From: Ruminococcus sp. UBA3800
GTDB lineage: Bacteria > Bacillota > Clostridia > Oscillospirales > Ruminococcaceae
Length of the DNA stretch: 9,318 nucleotides
Reading direction: 5' to 3'
Assembly (NCBI GenBank): GCA_002368715.1
Contig: DFEO01000092.1
Span: 1-9,318, forward strand
In this document: positions 1 to 5,545 of the stretch, piece by piece
Layout: every line of letters begins with the position of its first letter
How positions within the stretch are numbered: the first letter of the stretch is position 1
Translations under genes and position numbers: made by a program
Notes under the pieces: generated by a model
The model's database searches: none
What the model was told of the DNA's origin: nothing
Seen by the model: the letters and a program-made list of their open reading frames with translations, nothing else

Positions 1-48
1 GACCTGACCTATGACTATGTGAAGATAAACGGCGATTACAGAAGCTGA
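1..48 (+). CDS. argJ: ArgJ C-terminus (partial): glutamate N-acetyltransferase / amino-acid acetyltransferase
   Basis: Only the last 15 codons and the TGA stop are in the window; the rest lies to the left. The peptide ends in YVKINGDYRS, which matches the very conserved ArgJ end (typically YV-K/R-INADYR-S/T). ArgJ moves the acetyl group between N-acetylornithine and glutamate in the cyclic arginine pathway. Its place 32 nt upstream of argB is the usual argCJBD order in Firmicutes. The call rests on this short tail plus context. Confidence 0.82.
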   Translation, partial: DLTYDYVKINGDYRS

Positions 49-80
49 ATGTTTGACTTAAAGATAAGAGGGTTAGTGAG

Positions 81-938
81 ATGAAGATCGCAAACAATAT
101 TCGCAGCCAGATCCTTATAGATGCGCTGCCTTATATCCAGAAGTATCATGACAAGGTGGTCGTGATCAAATACGGCGGCAACGCAATGACCAATGACGAA
201 CTGAAGGAAGCCGTTATGAGCGACATCGTTCTGCTCAGCGAGGTCGGTATCAAGGTAGTGCTTGTCCACGGCGGAGGTCCCGAGATAAATTCGATGCTCA
301 AAAGAGTGGGCATCCAGAGCCGATTCATAAACGGTCTGAGATACACCGATGCCGAAACAATGGATATAGTCAAGATGGTCCTTTGCGGAAAGGTGAACAA
401 GGAGCTTGTCAGCGCACTGACTCTCCACGGCGGAAAGGCGCTGGGTCTTTGCGGATGTGACGGCGAGATGATACTTGCTCAGAAGTATGACACCGAAACA
501 GATTACGGTTATGTTGGCGAGATAAAGAAGATAACCACAAAGCCTATCATCGACGCTCTCAACAACGGCTATGTGCCGATAATCGCAACGGTAGGTATAG
601 GCTCTGACGGTCAGCCTTATAATATCAATGCCGATACTGCGGCTGCAAGGATAGCCTCCTGCCTGAGAGCGGAGAACCTTGTTCTTATGACCGATATTGT
701 GGGACTGCTGGAGGACAAGGATGACGACTCCACGCTTATACCTCATGTCAATGTCAGCGATGTGCCCCACCTTAAAGCCTCCGGCATAATAAGCGGCGGT
801 ATGATCCCGAAGATCGACTGCTGTGTAGAGGCGGTAAGAAGGGGAGTAAAGAAGACCGTTATCATCGACGGCAGAGTGCCCCATTCGATACTTATCGAGC
901 TCCTTACGAGCGAAGGCATAGGCACGCAGTTTGACTAA
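81..938 (+). CDS. argB: Acetylglutamate kinase (ArgB)
   Basis: A 285-residue cytoplasmic kinase that phosphorylates N-acetylglutamate, the second step of arginine synthesis. Amino-acid kinase family motifs are clear: K30 with the YGGNAM glycine loop (31-36), HGGGPEIN at 63-70 for substrate, the NINAD motif (181-185), D205 in LMTDIVG, and SGGMIPK with K244. A helix of about 25 residues precedes the first strand (IRSQILIDALPYIQKY), and the C-terminus has LTSEGIGT. Both are hallmarks of the arginine-inhibited, ring-hexamer NAGK class (Thermotoga, Pseudomonas) and are missing from the shorter E. coli enzyme, so feedback inhibition by arginine is inferred. The start is ATG 81, with GAGGG at 68-72 as ribosome site. 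The gene ends 12 nt before the next one. Confidence 0.97.
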   Translation: MKIANNIRSQILIDALPYIQKYHDKVVVIKYGGNAMTNDELKEAVMSDIVLLSEVGIKVVLVHGGGPEINSMLKRVGIQSRFINGLRYTDAETMDIVKMVLCGKVNKELVSALTLHGGKALGLCGCDGEMILAQKYDTETDYGYVGEIKKITTKPIIDALNNGYVPIIATVGIGSDGQPYNINADTAAARIASCLRAENLVLMTDIVGLLEDKDDDSTLIPHVNVSDVPHLKASGIISGGMIPKIDCCVEAVRRGVKKTVIIDGRVPHSILIELLTSEGIGTQFD

Positions 939-950
939 ACAGGAGGGACT

Positions 951-1511
951 ATGGAAAAGCTGTTTTCAAATGAAACTACTGTTGAAAAGGTGCTTTACGT
1001 TGACGGTATGCACAGTGACCACGACGAGTCGAACTCGAAGATCGCTCAGGCGTTTATGCTGGCGTATGCGATAATAATAGTTGTCGTAATAGCTCTGCTG
1101 GCAGGCACTGACCTTAAATGGTGGATATCTGTTCTTATCGGCTTCGCCCTCACGCTCATAACTACCCTGCTGCGTGTAAAGCTCATCTCTATGGGTGAGG
1201 TAAGCAAGCAGGACACTCACGTTACAGGTGAAAAGGTGCTGTGGAGATATGACTTTTATGAGCAGGGCTTTATAGCTGAAAACGGCGGCGAGAGGTCGAA
1301 TGTCAGATATGAGGATGTGACAAGGATAAATGACACCGGGAGCAGCTATCAGATAAGAGCCGGTGAGCAGAACTTCACTGTCAAAAAAAGCGGCTTTTCT
1401 CCTGCGGACGAGCAGAGAATGGTGGAGCTTTTCAAGAGATACCCCTGCGGAATGTTCCTGAAAGATGTGGATATGCAGGAGCGTGTTAACAATTTGGAGG
1501 AAAGTGAATAA
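951..1511 (+). CDS. YcxB-like small membrane protein inside the arg operon
   Basis: A 186-residue protein of unknown function. It has a charged N-terminal stretch (1-30), two adjacent hydrophobic segments (about 33-51 and 57-77) with a very short connection, and a soluble C-terminal part (about 90-165). The C-terminal pattern WRYDFYEQGF, a run with RSNVRYEDV, then YQIRAGEQNFTVKKSGFS resembles the YcxB-like C-terminal domain of Firmicutes (a PH-like fold following a two-TM hairpin); this is a pattern match, not a search result. The ribosome site AGGAGGG (941-947) sits 3-4 nt before the ATG. The gene lies between argB and argD with 12 nt and 1 nt gaps, so it is co-transcribed with the arginine genes, but it is not a known step of the pathway. 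Confidence 0.8.
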   Translation: MEKLFSNETTVEKVLYVDGMHSDHDESNSKIAQAFMLAYAIIIVVVIALLAGTDLKWWISVLIGFALTLITTLLRVKLISMGEVSKQDTHVTGEKVLWRYDFYEQGFIAENGGERSNVRYEDVTRINDTGSSYQIRAGEQNFTVKKSGFSPADEQRMVELFKRYPCGMFLKDVDMQERVNNLEESE

Positions 1512-1512
1512 A

Positions 1513-2694
1513 ATGAATACGATAGACAATTTCAATAAGCACGTTATGGCTTCCTACGGACGTTTTGACCTTGTGCTCGAAAAGGGCGAGGGCAGGACAG
1601 CAGAGGCCGAGGACGGGAAGACATATATAGATTTTGGCTCGGGCATCGGAACAAACAGCCTGGGCTACTGCAACGACAAGTGGGTCGAGGCTGTATGTGC
1701 TCAGGCTCACGCAATACAGCATACATCAAATAATTATTATACAAAGGTGCAGGCGGACTTTGCCGCAAAGCTTTGCGAAGCCACAGGCTATGATAAGATA
1801 TTCTTTGGCAACAGCGGTGCCGAGGCAAATGAGTGCGCAATAAAGATAGCAAGGAAATACAGCTTTGACAAATACGGCAAGGATGCCGAGCGCAATATCA
1901 TCGTCACTCTTGTCAACAGCTTCCACGGAAGGACTATGGCGACGCTTTCCGCAACAGGACAGGATGTTTTTCATAACTACTTTTTCCCGTTCGTTCCGGG
2001 CTTTGTAAACGCAAAGGCAAACGACATTGAGGACCTGAAGCGTGTGCTTGCCGAAAACGAGGGCAGGGTCTGTGCCGTTATGTTCGAGTTCGTTCAGGGC
2101 GAGGGCGGTGTCGTTTCACTCGAGAAAGACTATATTGAGGCTATCTTTGAGGAATGCGAAAAAAACGATATCCTCACCATTGCCGATGAGGTCCAGACGG
2201 GTGTCGGCAGGACAGGTGCGGTGCTGACATCACAGCTCTTTGGTGTAAAGCCGGATATAACCACCCTTGCAAAGGGACTTGCAGGCGGTATCCCGATAGG
2301 TGCCTGCCTTGCGAACGAAAAAACAAGCGGTGTTCTCACAAAGGGTACACACGGTTCCACCTTCGGCGGAAACCCGATAGCCTGCGCAGGTGGACTTGCT
2401 GTGCTCGACACAGTGCTTTCGGAGGGCTTCCTTGAGGAGGTCTGCCGCAAGGGCTATTACCTGTATCAGAAGCTTATGGCCTTTGATGAGGTGGAGAACG
2501 TGACCGGAACAGGTCTGATGATAGGTATACAGCTAAAAACCAAAAAGTCGGCAGATGTGTGCAAGGCGTGCCTTGATAACGGCCTGCTCACACTCACAGC
2601 AAAGCAAAAGCTCAGGCTGCTGCCGCCGCTTAATATAACCTATGAAGAGATAGACAAGGGTCTTGCGATCCTTGAAAAAATACTTTCTGAATAA
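1513..2694 (+). CDS. argD: Acetylornithine aminotransferase (ArgD)
   Basis: A PLP-dependent class III aminotransferase of 393 residues. It converts N-acetylglutamate semialdehyde and glutamate to N-acetylornithine and 2-oxoglutarate in the cytoplasm. Visible motifs are FGSGIGTNSLG (41-51), GNSGAEANE (99-107, PLP phosphate cup), SFHGRT (136-141), D225 in IADEVQTGVGRTG, and the Schiff-base lysine K254 in TLAKGLAGGIPIGA, followed by GSTFGGNP (281-288). I chose ATG 1513 over an in-frame ATG at 1465. The later start follows GGAGG (1496-1500) at a workable distance and gives the normal N-terminus. The extra 16 residues of the longer form overlap the upstream gene and look unlike the family. The start lies 1 nt after the upstream stop, which suggests translational coupling. 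Confidence 0.96.
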   Translation: MNTIDNFNKHVMASYGRFDLVLEKGEGRTAEAEDGKTYIDFGSGIGTNSLGYCNDKWVEAVCAQAHAIQHTSNNYYTKVQADFAAKLCEATGYDKIFFGNSGAEANECAIKIARKYSFDKYGKDAERNIIVTLVNSFHGRTMATLSATGQDVFHNYFFPFVPGFVNAKANDIEDLKRVLAENEGRVCAVMFEFVQGEGGVVSLEKDYIEAIFEECEKNDILTIADEVQTGVGRTGAVLTSQLFGVKPDITTLAKGLAGGIPIGACLANEKTSGVLTKGTHGSTFGGNPIACAGGLAVLDTVLSEGFLEEVCRKGYYLYQKLMAFDEVENVTGTGLMIGIQLKTKKSADVCKACLDNGLLTLTAKQKLRLLPPLNITYEEIDKGLAILEKILSE

Positions 2695-2706
2695 CGGAGG
2701 ATAACA

Positions 2707-3618
2707 ATGAAACATTTACTCAAAATGCTCGACCTTTCAACAGAGGAGATAATGGAGATCCTCAACCTTGCAGACCAGCTCAAATATGAAAACAAAAACG
2801 GCATAACCCACCATATACTCAAGGGTCAGACTCTGGGAATGATCTTCCAGAAGTCCTCGACCCGTACCCGTGTGAGCTTTGAAACGGGTATGTATCAGCT
2901 GGGCGGACAGGCGCTGTTCCTCTCGAACCGTGACCTCCAGATAGGCAGGGGCGAGCCTGTTCAGGATACGGCAAGGGTGCTCTCCCGCTATCTCGACGGT
3001 ATTATGATCCGTACATTCGAGCAGAAGGAGGTAGAGGATCTTGCAAAGTTCGGCTCTATCCCGATAATCAACGGCCTTACTGATTTCTGCCACCCCTGTC
3101 AGGTGCTGGCAGACCTTATGACTATCCGTGAGTTCAAGGGCACATTCAACGGCCTTAAAATGTGCTATATAGGCGACGGAAACAATATGGCAAATTCTCT
3201 CATTGTGGGCGGCCTTAAAGTTGGCATGGATGTAAGCATCGCCTGCCCCGATGACTATCAGCCCGATGCTGAGGTGCTGGAGTTTGCAGCGAAGTACGGC
3301 GAAAAGTTCTCGATGATAAACGTTCCTCTTGAGGCTGCAAAGGATGCAGATGTGCTGTTCACAGATGTGTGGACATCTATGGGCGAGGAGGCCGAGACCG
3401 AGAAGAGAAAGATAGCTTTTGCCGGTTATCAGATAAATGACGAGATAATGGCTGCTGCAAAGCCCGACGCTATGGTTCAGCACTGTCTGCCTGCACACCG
3501 TGAGGAGGAGATCACCGAAAAGGTGTTCGAGGCTCACGCAAAGGAGATCTTCGAGGAGGCCGAGAACCGTCTTCATGCACAGAAGGCTGTACTTGTAAAG
3601 ACAATGAAGAAGGATTGA
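2707..3618 (+). CDS. argF: Ornithine carbamoyltransferase (ArgF)
   Basis: A 303-residue cytoplasmic enzyme that joins carbamoyl phosphate and ornithine to give citrulline. The carbamoyl phosphate loop STRTR is at 51-55, with K49 before it. HPCQ at 129-132, the SMG loop (224-226, ornithine closure) after D220, and HCLP (259-262) separate it from aspartate carbamoyltransferase. Length and motif spacing are normal and all catalytic residues are present. A strong GGAGG (2696-2700) lies 6 nt before the ATG, 12 nt after argD. It is the last gene of the arg unit, followed by an intrinsic terminator. A catabolic role (arcB) is less likely because of the biosynthetic context and the absence of arcA or arcC nearby. 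Confidence 0.96.
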   Translation: MKHLLKMLDLSTEEIMEILNLADQLKYENKNGITHHILKGQTLGMIFQKSSTRTRVSFETGMYQLGGQALFLSNRDLQIGRGEPVQDTARVLSRYLDGIMIRTFEQKEVEDLAKFGSIPIINGLTDFCHPCQVLADLMTIREFKGTFNGLKMCYIGDGNNMANSLIVGGLKVGMDVSIACPDDYQPDAEVLEFAAKYGEKFSMINVPLEAAKDADVLFTDVWTSMGEEAETEKRKIAFAGYQINDEIMAAAKPDAMVQHCLPAHREEEITEKVFEAHAKEIFEEAENRLHAQKAVLVKTMKKD

Positions 3619-3621
3619 CAA

Positions 3622-3645
3622 AACTGTACATAAAAACGTACAGTT
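3622..3645 (+). repeat. Short hairpin downstream of argF
   Basis: A perfect 8-bp inverted repeat, AACTGTAC and GTACAGTT, around an A-rich 8-nt loop, 4 nt after the argF stop. It has no T-run of its own and is flanked by GACAAA on both sides. It may be an mRNA 3'-end stabiliser or a protein-binding palindrome; nothing in the sequence decides between them. Confidence 0.5.
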
Positions 3646-3649
3646 AGAC

Positions 3650-3680
3650 AAAGAGCGGCTCTTGACAAGCCGCTCTTTTT
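3650..3680 (+). terminator. Intrinsic terminator of the arg operon
   Basis: An 11-bp perfect stem (3650-3660 with 3668-3678, core GAGCGGCT/AGCCGCTC), a 7-nt loop CTTGACA, and a T-run at 3676-3680. It lies 31 nt after the argF stop. The loop carries the -35 hexamer of the next promoter. Confidence 0.92.
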
Positions 3681-3690
3681 GTGATATAAT
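3662..3690 (+). promoter_or_regulatory. Consensus sigma-A promoter P1 for smpB-ssrA
   Basis: TTGACA (3662-3667), a 17-nt spacer, and TATAAT (3685-3690) with a TG one base before it (extended -10). All twelve hexamer bases match consensus. Transcription would start near 3697, giving a leader of about 108 nt before smpB. The -35 is the loop of the arg terminator, and the -10 is the centre of the palindrome TGATATAATATCA (3682-3694). Confidence 0.85.
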
Positions 3691-3784
3691 ATCAAAGCCC
3701 TCGCAGATACGTGTCACTCTGTGACACTCCCTGCGTATCGGGCAATTATATCACAACGCTGCGCTTATGTGATATAATATGATA
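3679..3784. repeat. Three copies of a TGTGATATAAT motif, one inverted, around a hairpin
   Basis: The 13-mer TGTGATATAATAT occurs at 3680-3692 and again at 3768-3780. Its inverted form ATTATATCACAA is at 3745-3756 and pairs exactly with TTGTGATATAAT at 3679-3690. Between the inverted arms lies an imperfect hairpin, 3706-3739: GATACG with CGTATC outside, and GTGTCAC-TCT-GTGACAC (3711-3727) inside. The unit could be a repressor operator set, a structured leader of smpB, or a small palindromic element; the sequence shows only the repeats. Confidence 0.75.
3770..3778 (+). promoter_or_regulatory. Second extended -10 (P2) before smpB
   Basis: TGATATAAT is an extended -10 identical to that of P1. 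The best -35 at 17 nt is ATCACA (3750-3755), which is weak. A start near 3785 would leave a leader of only about 20 nt before the GTG of smpB. It may work as a promoter or only as a second copy of an operator. Confidence 0.45.
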
Positions 3785-3804
3785 CCGGTCCGGGGGGTGA
3801 AGAT

Positions 3805-4275
3805 GTGTCGATAGATCGCAAGGGCACAAAGCAGATAGCTGACAACAGAAAAGCAAGGCACGACTATTTTGTGCTGGAGGAGATCGAGTGCGGGATAGAG
3901 CTTGTAGGAACTGAGGTCAAGTCGATCAGAGCAGGCGGTGTCAATCTCAAGGACAGCTGGTGTGCTGTCGAGAACGGTGAGATGTGGGTCAAGGGGATGC
4001 ACATATCACCCTATGAGCATGGAAACATCTTCAATAAGGACCCAAGGCGTGAAAGGCGGCTGCTTCTGCACAAGAGGGAGATAATGAGACTTCTGGGAAG
4101 TGTAAAGCAGGAGGGTCTTACGCTCATACCGCTGTCGCTTTATTTCAGGGGCAGCAGGGTAAAGCTGGCGCTGGGAGTCTGCAAGGGTAAAAAGCTCCAT
4201 GACAAGCGTCAGGATATGGCTAACAAGGCAGCTCAGAGAGATATCGAAAGAGCCTTGAAGTCAAATAACTCATAG
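3805..4275 (+). CDS. smpB: SsrA-binding protein SmpB
   Basis: A 156-residue basic RNA-binding protein that carries alanyl-tmRNA into stalled ribosomes for trans-translation. Family motifs include NRKARHDY (14-21), [16 protein letters not shown] followed by [12 protein letters not shown], and [14 protein letters not shown] near the C-terminal tail that enters the mRNA channel. The start is GTG 3805. The ATG two bases earlier (3803) is in another frame and closes after three codons, and no in-frame ATG fits. A near-consensus GGGGGTGA (3793-3800) sits 4 nt upstream. It is first in a unit with its RNA partner ssrA, which begins 145 nt downstream. Confidence 0.96.
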   Translation: MSIDRKGTKQIADNRKARHDYFVLEEIECGIELVGTEVKSIRAGGVNLKDSWCAVENGEMWVKGMHISPYEHGNIFNKDPRRERRLLLHKREIMRLLGSVKQEGLTLIPLSLYFRGSRVKLALGVCKGKKLHDKRQDMANKAAQRDIERALKSNNS

Positions 4276-4381
4276 GCCGGAAAAAGGGAAGTCACCGAGT
4301 ATCATAGCCGATATTACGGACTTTGCCTCTGGCGGATCTAACGATTAAGCTGTGTAACGGACAAATTCAGCTCTTTACCAG

Positions 4382-4408
4382 CCCGCACCCAACCGGTCGG
4401 GGTGGGGG
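4382..4408 (+). other. G/C-rich hairpin just upstream of ssrA
   Basis: CCCGCACCC (4382-4390) pairs with GGGTGGGGG (4400-4408) with one G-G mismatch, around a 9-nt loop containing ACCGGT. It lies 12 nt before the tmRNA 5' end and has no T-run after it, so it is probably not a terminator. It could shape the tmRNA precursor for 5' processing. The rest of the smpB-ssrA gap (4276-4381) shows no ORF and no clear promoter. Confidence 0.4.
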
Positions 4409-4420
4409 AGTTATAAAAAC

Positions 4421-4767
4421 GGGGATGCAATGGTTTCGACGGGGATCGTGAAGTTTGATAAGCGAGTAGAGGAGCGCACCCTCTTTAAACGGCGCACGTT
4501 TTAAAATTAGACGACAACGATAATTTTGCTTTAGCAGCTGCTTAAGTCAGCGCTCGTCTTGCCTGAGAGGACCACGGCTCGGGATAAGGCGTCGACCAGT
4601 GGTGAACGTCAGCGGGCGATGACTGTGACCTGTTGATGTATAACAGTCTGCCGAGCGAACAGGCCTGTCAGTTTGCCTGCCGCAAGGGAGAACTATATAA
4701 CTGACTACACTCGTAGAAATTCGTATGGATCGGTTTTCGGACAGGAGTTCGATTCTCCTCATCTCCA
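4421..4767 (+). ncRNA. ssrA: Transfer-messenger RNA (tmRNA, SsrA)
   Basis: A single-piece tmRNA of about 347 nt. The 5' end GGGGATG (4421-4427) pairs over 7 bp, with one G-U, with CATCTCC (4760-4766); A4767 is the discriminator. The TGGTTTCGACGGGG block after the acceptor strand is typical. The T-arm is AGGAG-TTCGATT-CTCCT (4743-4759). The CCA end is not encoded (TAA follows), so it must be added after 3' trimming. The reading frame for the degradation tag runs to TAA 4543-4545 and gives DNDNFALAAA from GAC 4513, or one Asp more from GAC 4510; the ALAA-type end is what ClpXP-type proteases recognise. A T-run (4773-4778) follows the 3' end. Confidence 0.97.
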
Positions 4768-4778
4768 TAACATTTTTT

Positions 4779-4821
4779 GCAGATGGTATCCCTGCTTTTA
4801 TGCAAGGATACCATTTCCTGC
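4779..4821 (+). other. Hairpin between ssrA and the transferase gene, covering its ATG
   Basis: ATGGTATCC (4783-4791) pairs perfectly with GGATACCAT (4806-4814). TGC/GCA closes a TTTTAT loop, and GCAG/CTGC extends the base after a 3-nt bulge, for about 16 bp in all. No T-run follows on either strand, so it is not a standard terminator. It begins 12 nt after tmRNA and could be a processing or protection structure for the precursor, or could mask the downstream start codon. Confidence 0.65.
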
Positions 4822-5499
4822 ATCCACGGAAGGGCGGCGGTCGGGACGGTATACGTTTTTGAATATAATAAAACGATCAGCGATGCAGAGCTTGTTAAGC
4901 TGCGGCAGAGCCTTGATGCGAACAGAAGAAAAAAGTTTGATGCCTGCCGGCGCCGTGAGGACAAGCTTGGCTGTGCAGCGGCATATCTGCTCCTGTGTAT
5001 AGCGCTAAGGAGAGAGTTCGGAGTTATCAAGTTTAAAATGACGGGTGAGCGTTTTGAAAAGCCTGCGCTCAAAGGCCGTGATGACATCTTTTTCAACCTC
5101 AGTCACTGTGCGGCAGGTTGTGCCTGCATCGTTTCAAAGAACAGCGTCGGGATAGATATACAGGAGCAGACGGACATACCGAGGGGAACTGACAGGCTCG
5201 TGTGTACAGAGAGAGAGAGGTCGGTCCTTGAAAAGAGCGATGATCCTGCGGCAGACTTTATAAGGATGTGGACACTCAAAGAAGCCGTGCTGAAAATGCT
5301 GGGCACAGGGCTTTCACAGGATATGAAGACGGTGGATACCGAAGAGCTGGCGCAAAATGCTGCCTGCCGTGTTCTTTCGGGATACACCCTTGCGGCGGCC
5401 TCCGAGAGCAGGGAAGAGGATATGAAGGCTCTTCTGGATAACGCAGTTTTCATAAATTTTGATGAGCTTATGACAGAAGCAGAAAGCAGAACAGAATAA
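4783..5499 (+). CDS. Sfp-type 4'-phosphopantetheinyl transferase
   Basis: A 238-residue enzyme that would move the phosphopantetheine arm of CoA onto a serine of an acyl or peptidyl carrier protein, in the cytoplasm. Diagnostic motifs are FNLSH (104-108), VGIDI with metal ligand D125 (122-126), and WTLKEA with K166 and E167 (163-168), so it belongs to the W/KEA group of the Sfp/HetI family. The second acid often seen in GIDIE is Gln here (Q127). The start is uncertain. ATG 4783 has no ribosome site and sits in a hairpin; TTG 4777 is the only other ordinary option. The first 22 or so residues do not look like the family, whose usual N-terminus would begin near VYVFEYNK (23-30). The substrate carrier is not in the window. 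It may be read through from smpB-ssrA. Confidence 0.85.
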   Translation: MVSLLLCKDTISCIHGRAAVGTVYVFEYNKTISDAELVKLRQSLDANRRKKFDACRRREDKLGCAAAYLLLCIALRREFGVIKFKMTGERFEKPALKGRDDIFFNLSHCAAGCACIVSKNSVGIDIQEQTDIPRGTDRLVCTERERSVLEKSDDPAADFIRMWTLKEAVLKMLGTGLSQDMKTVDTEELAQNAACRVLSGYTLAAASESREEDMKALLDNAVFINFDELMTEAESRTE

Positions 5500-5542
5500 A
5501 ACGGTATATCCCGTGGACGTGCTTCGTGGGATATACCGTTTT
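5498..5542. terminator. Bidirectional intrinsic terminator
   Basis: A perfect 15-bp inverted repeat, AAAACGGTATATCCC (5498-5512) and GGGATATACCGTTTT (5528-5542), with a 15-nt loop. A T-tract follows on both strands (TTTTGTTTT on +, TTTTATT on -). It overlaps the stop codon of the transferase gene and ends 3 nt before the stop of the convergent phosphatase gene, so it ends both transcripts. Confidence 0.93.
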
Positions 5543-5545
5543 GTT

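Noticed and set aside
36..884. Long minus-strand open frame across argB
   Set aside because: It is antisense to a clear kinase gene, has low-complexity composition typical of mirrored codons, and has no recognisable motif.
1465..1512. ATG 1465 as the argD start
   Set aside because: It overlaps the upstream gene by 47 nt and adds 16 residues unlike the family, while ATG 1513 has a good ribosome site.
3622..3645. ArgR operator (ARG box) after argF
   Set aside because: The palindrome AACTGTAC/GTACAGTT does not resemble the AT-rich ARG box (TGAAT-type half sites), and it lies downstream of the operon.
2737..3717. Minus-strand 326-codon frame across argF
   Set aside because: It is the shadow of argF, crosses the terminator, and shows no family signal.
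3679..3784. CRISPR array or IS end
   Set aside because: There are only three short copies in mixed orientation, no regular spacers, no transposase gene and no target duplication.
4323..4351. TTGCCT-17-TAAGCT as an ssrA promoter
   Set aside because: Both hexamers match consensus poorly.
4411..4417. TTATAAA as the -10 of an ssrA promoter
   Set aside because: It is only about 4 nt from the tmRNA 5' end and has no -35 at 16-18 nt. The tmRNA 5' end is normally cut by RNase P from a longer precursor, so co-transcription with smpB is simpler.
4779..4821. Hairpin after tmRNA as an intrinsic terminator
   Set aside because: No T-run follows the 3' arm; the T-run (4773-4778) precedes it.
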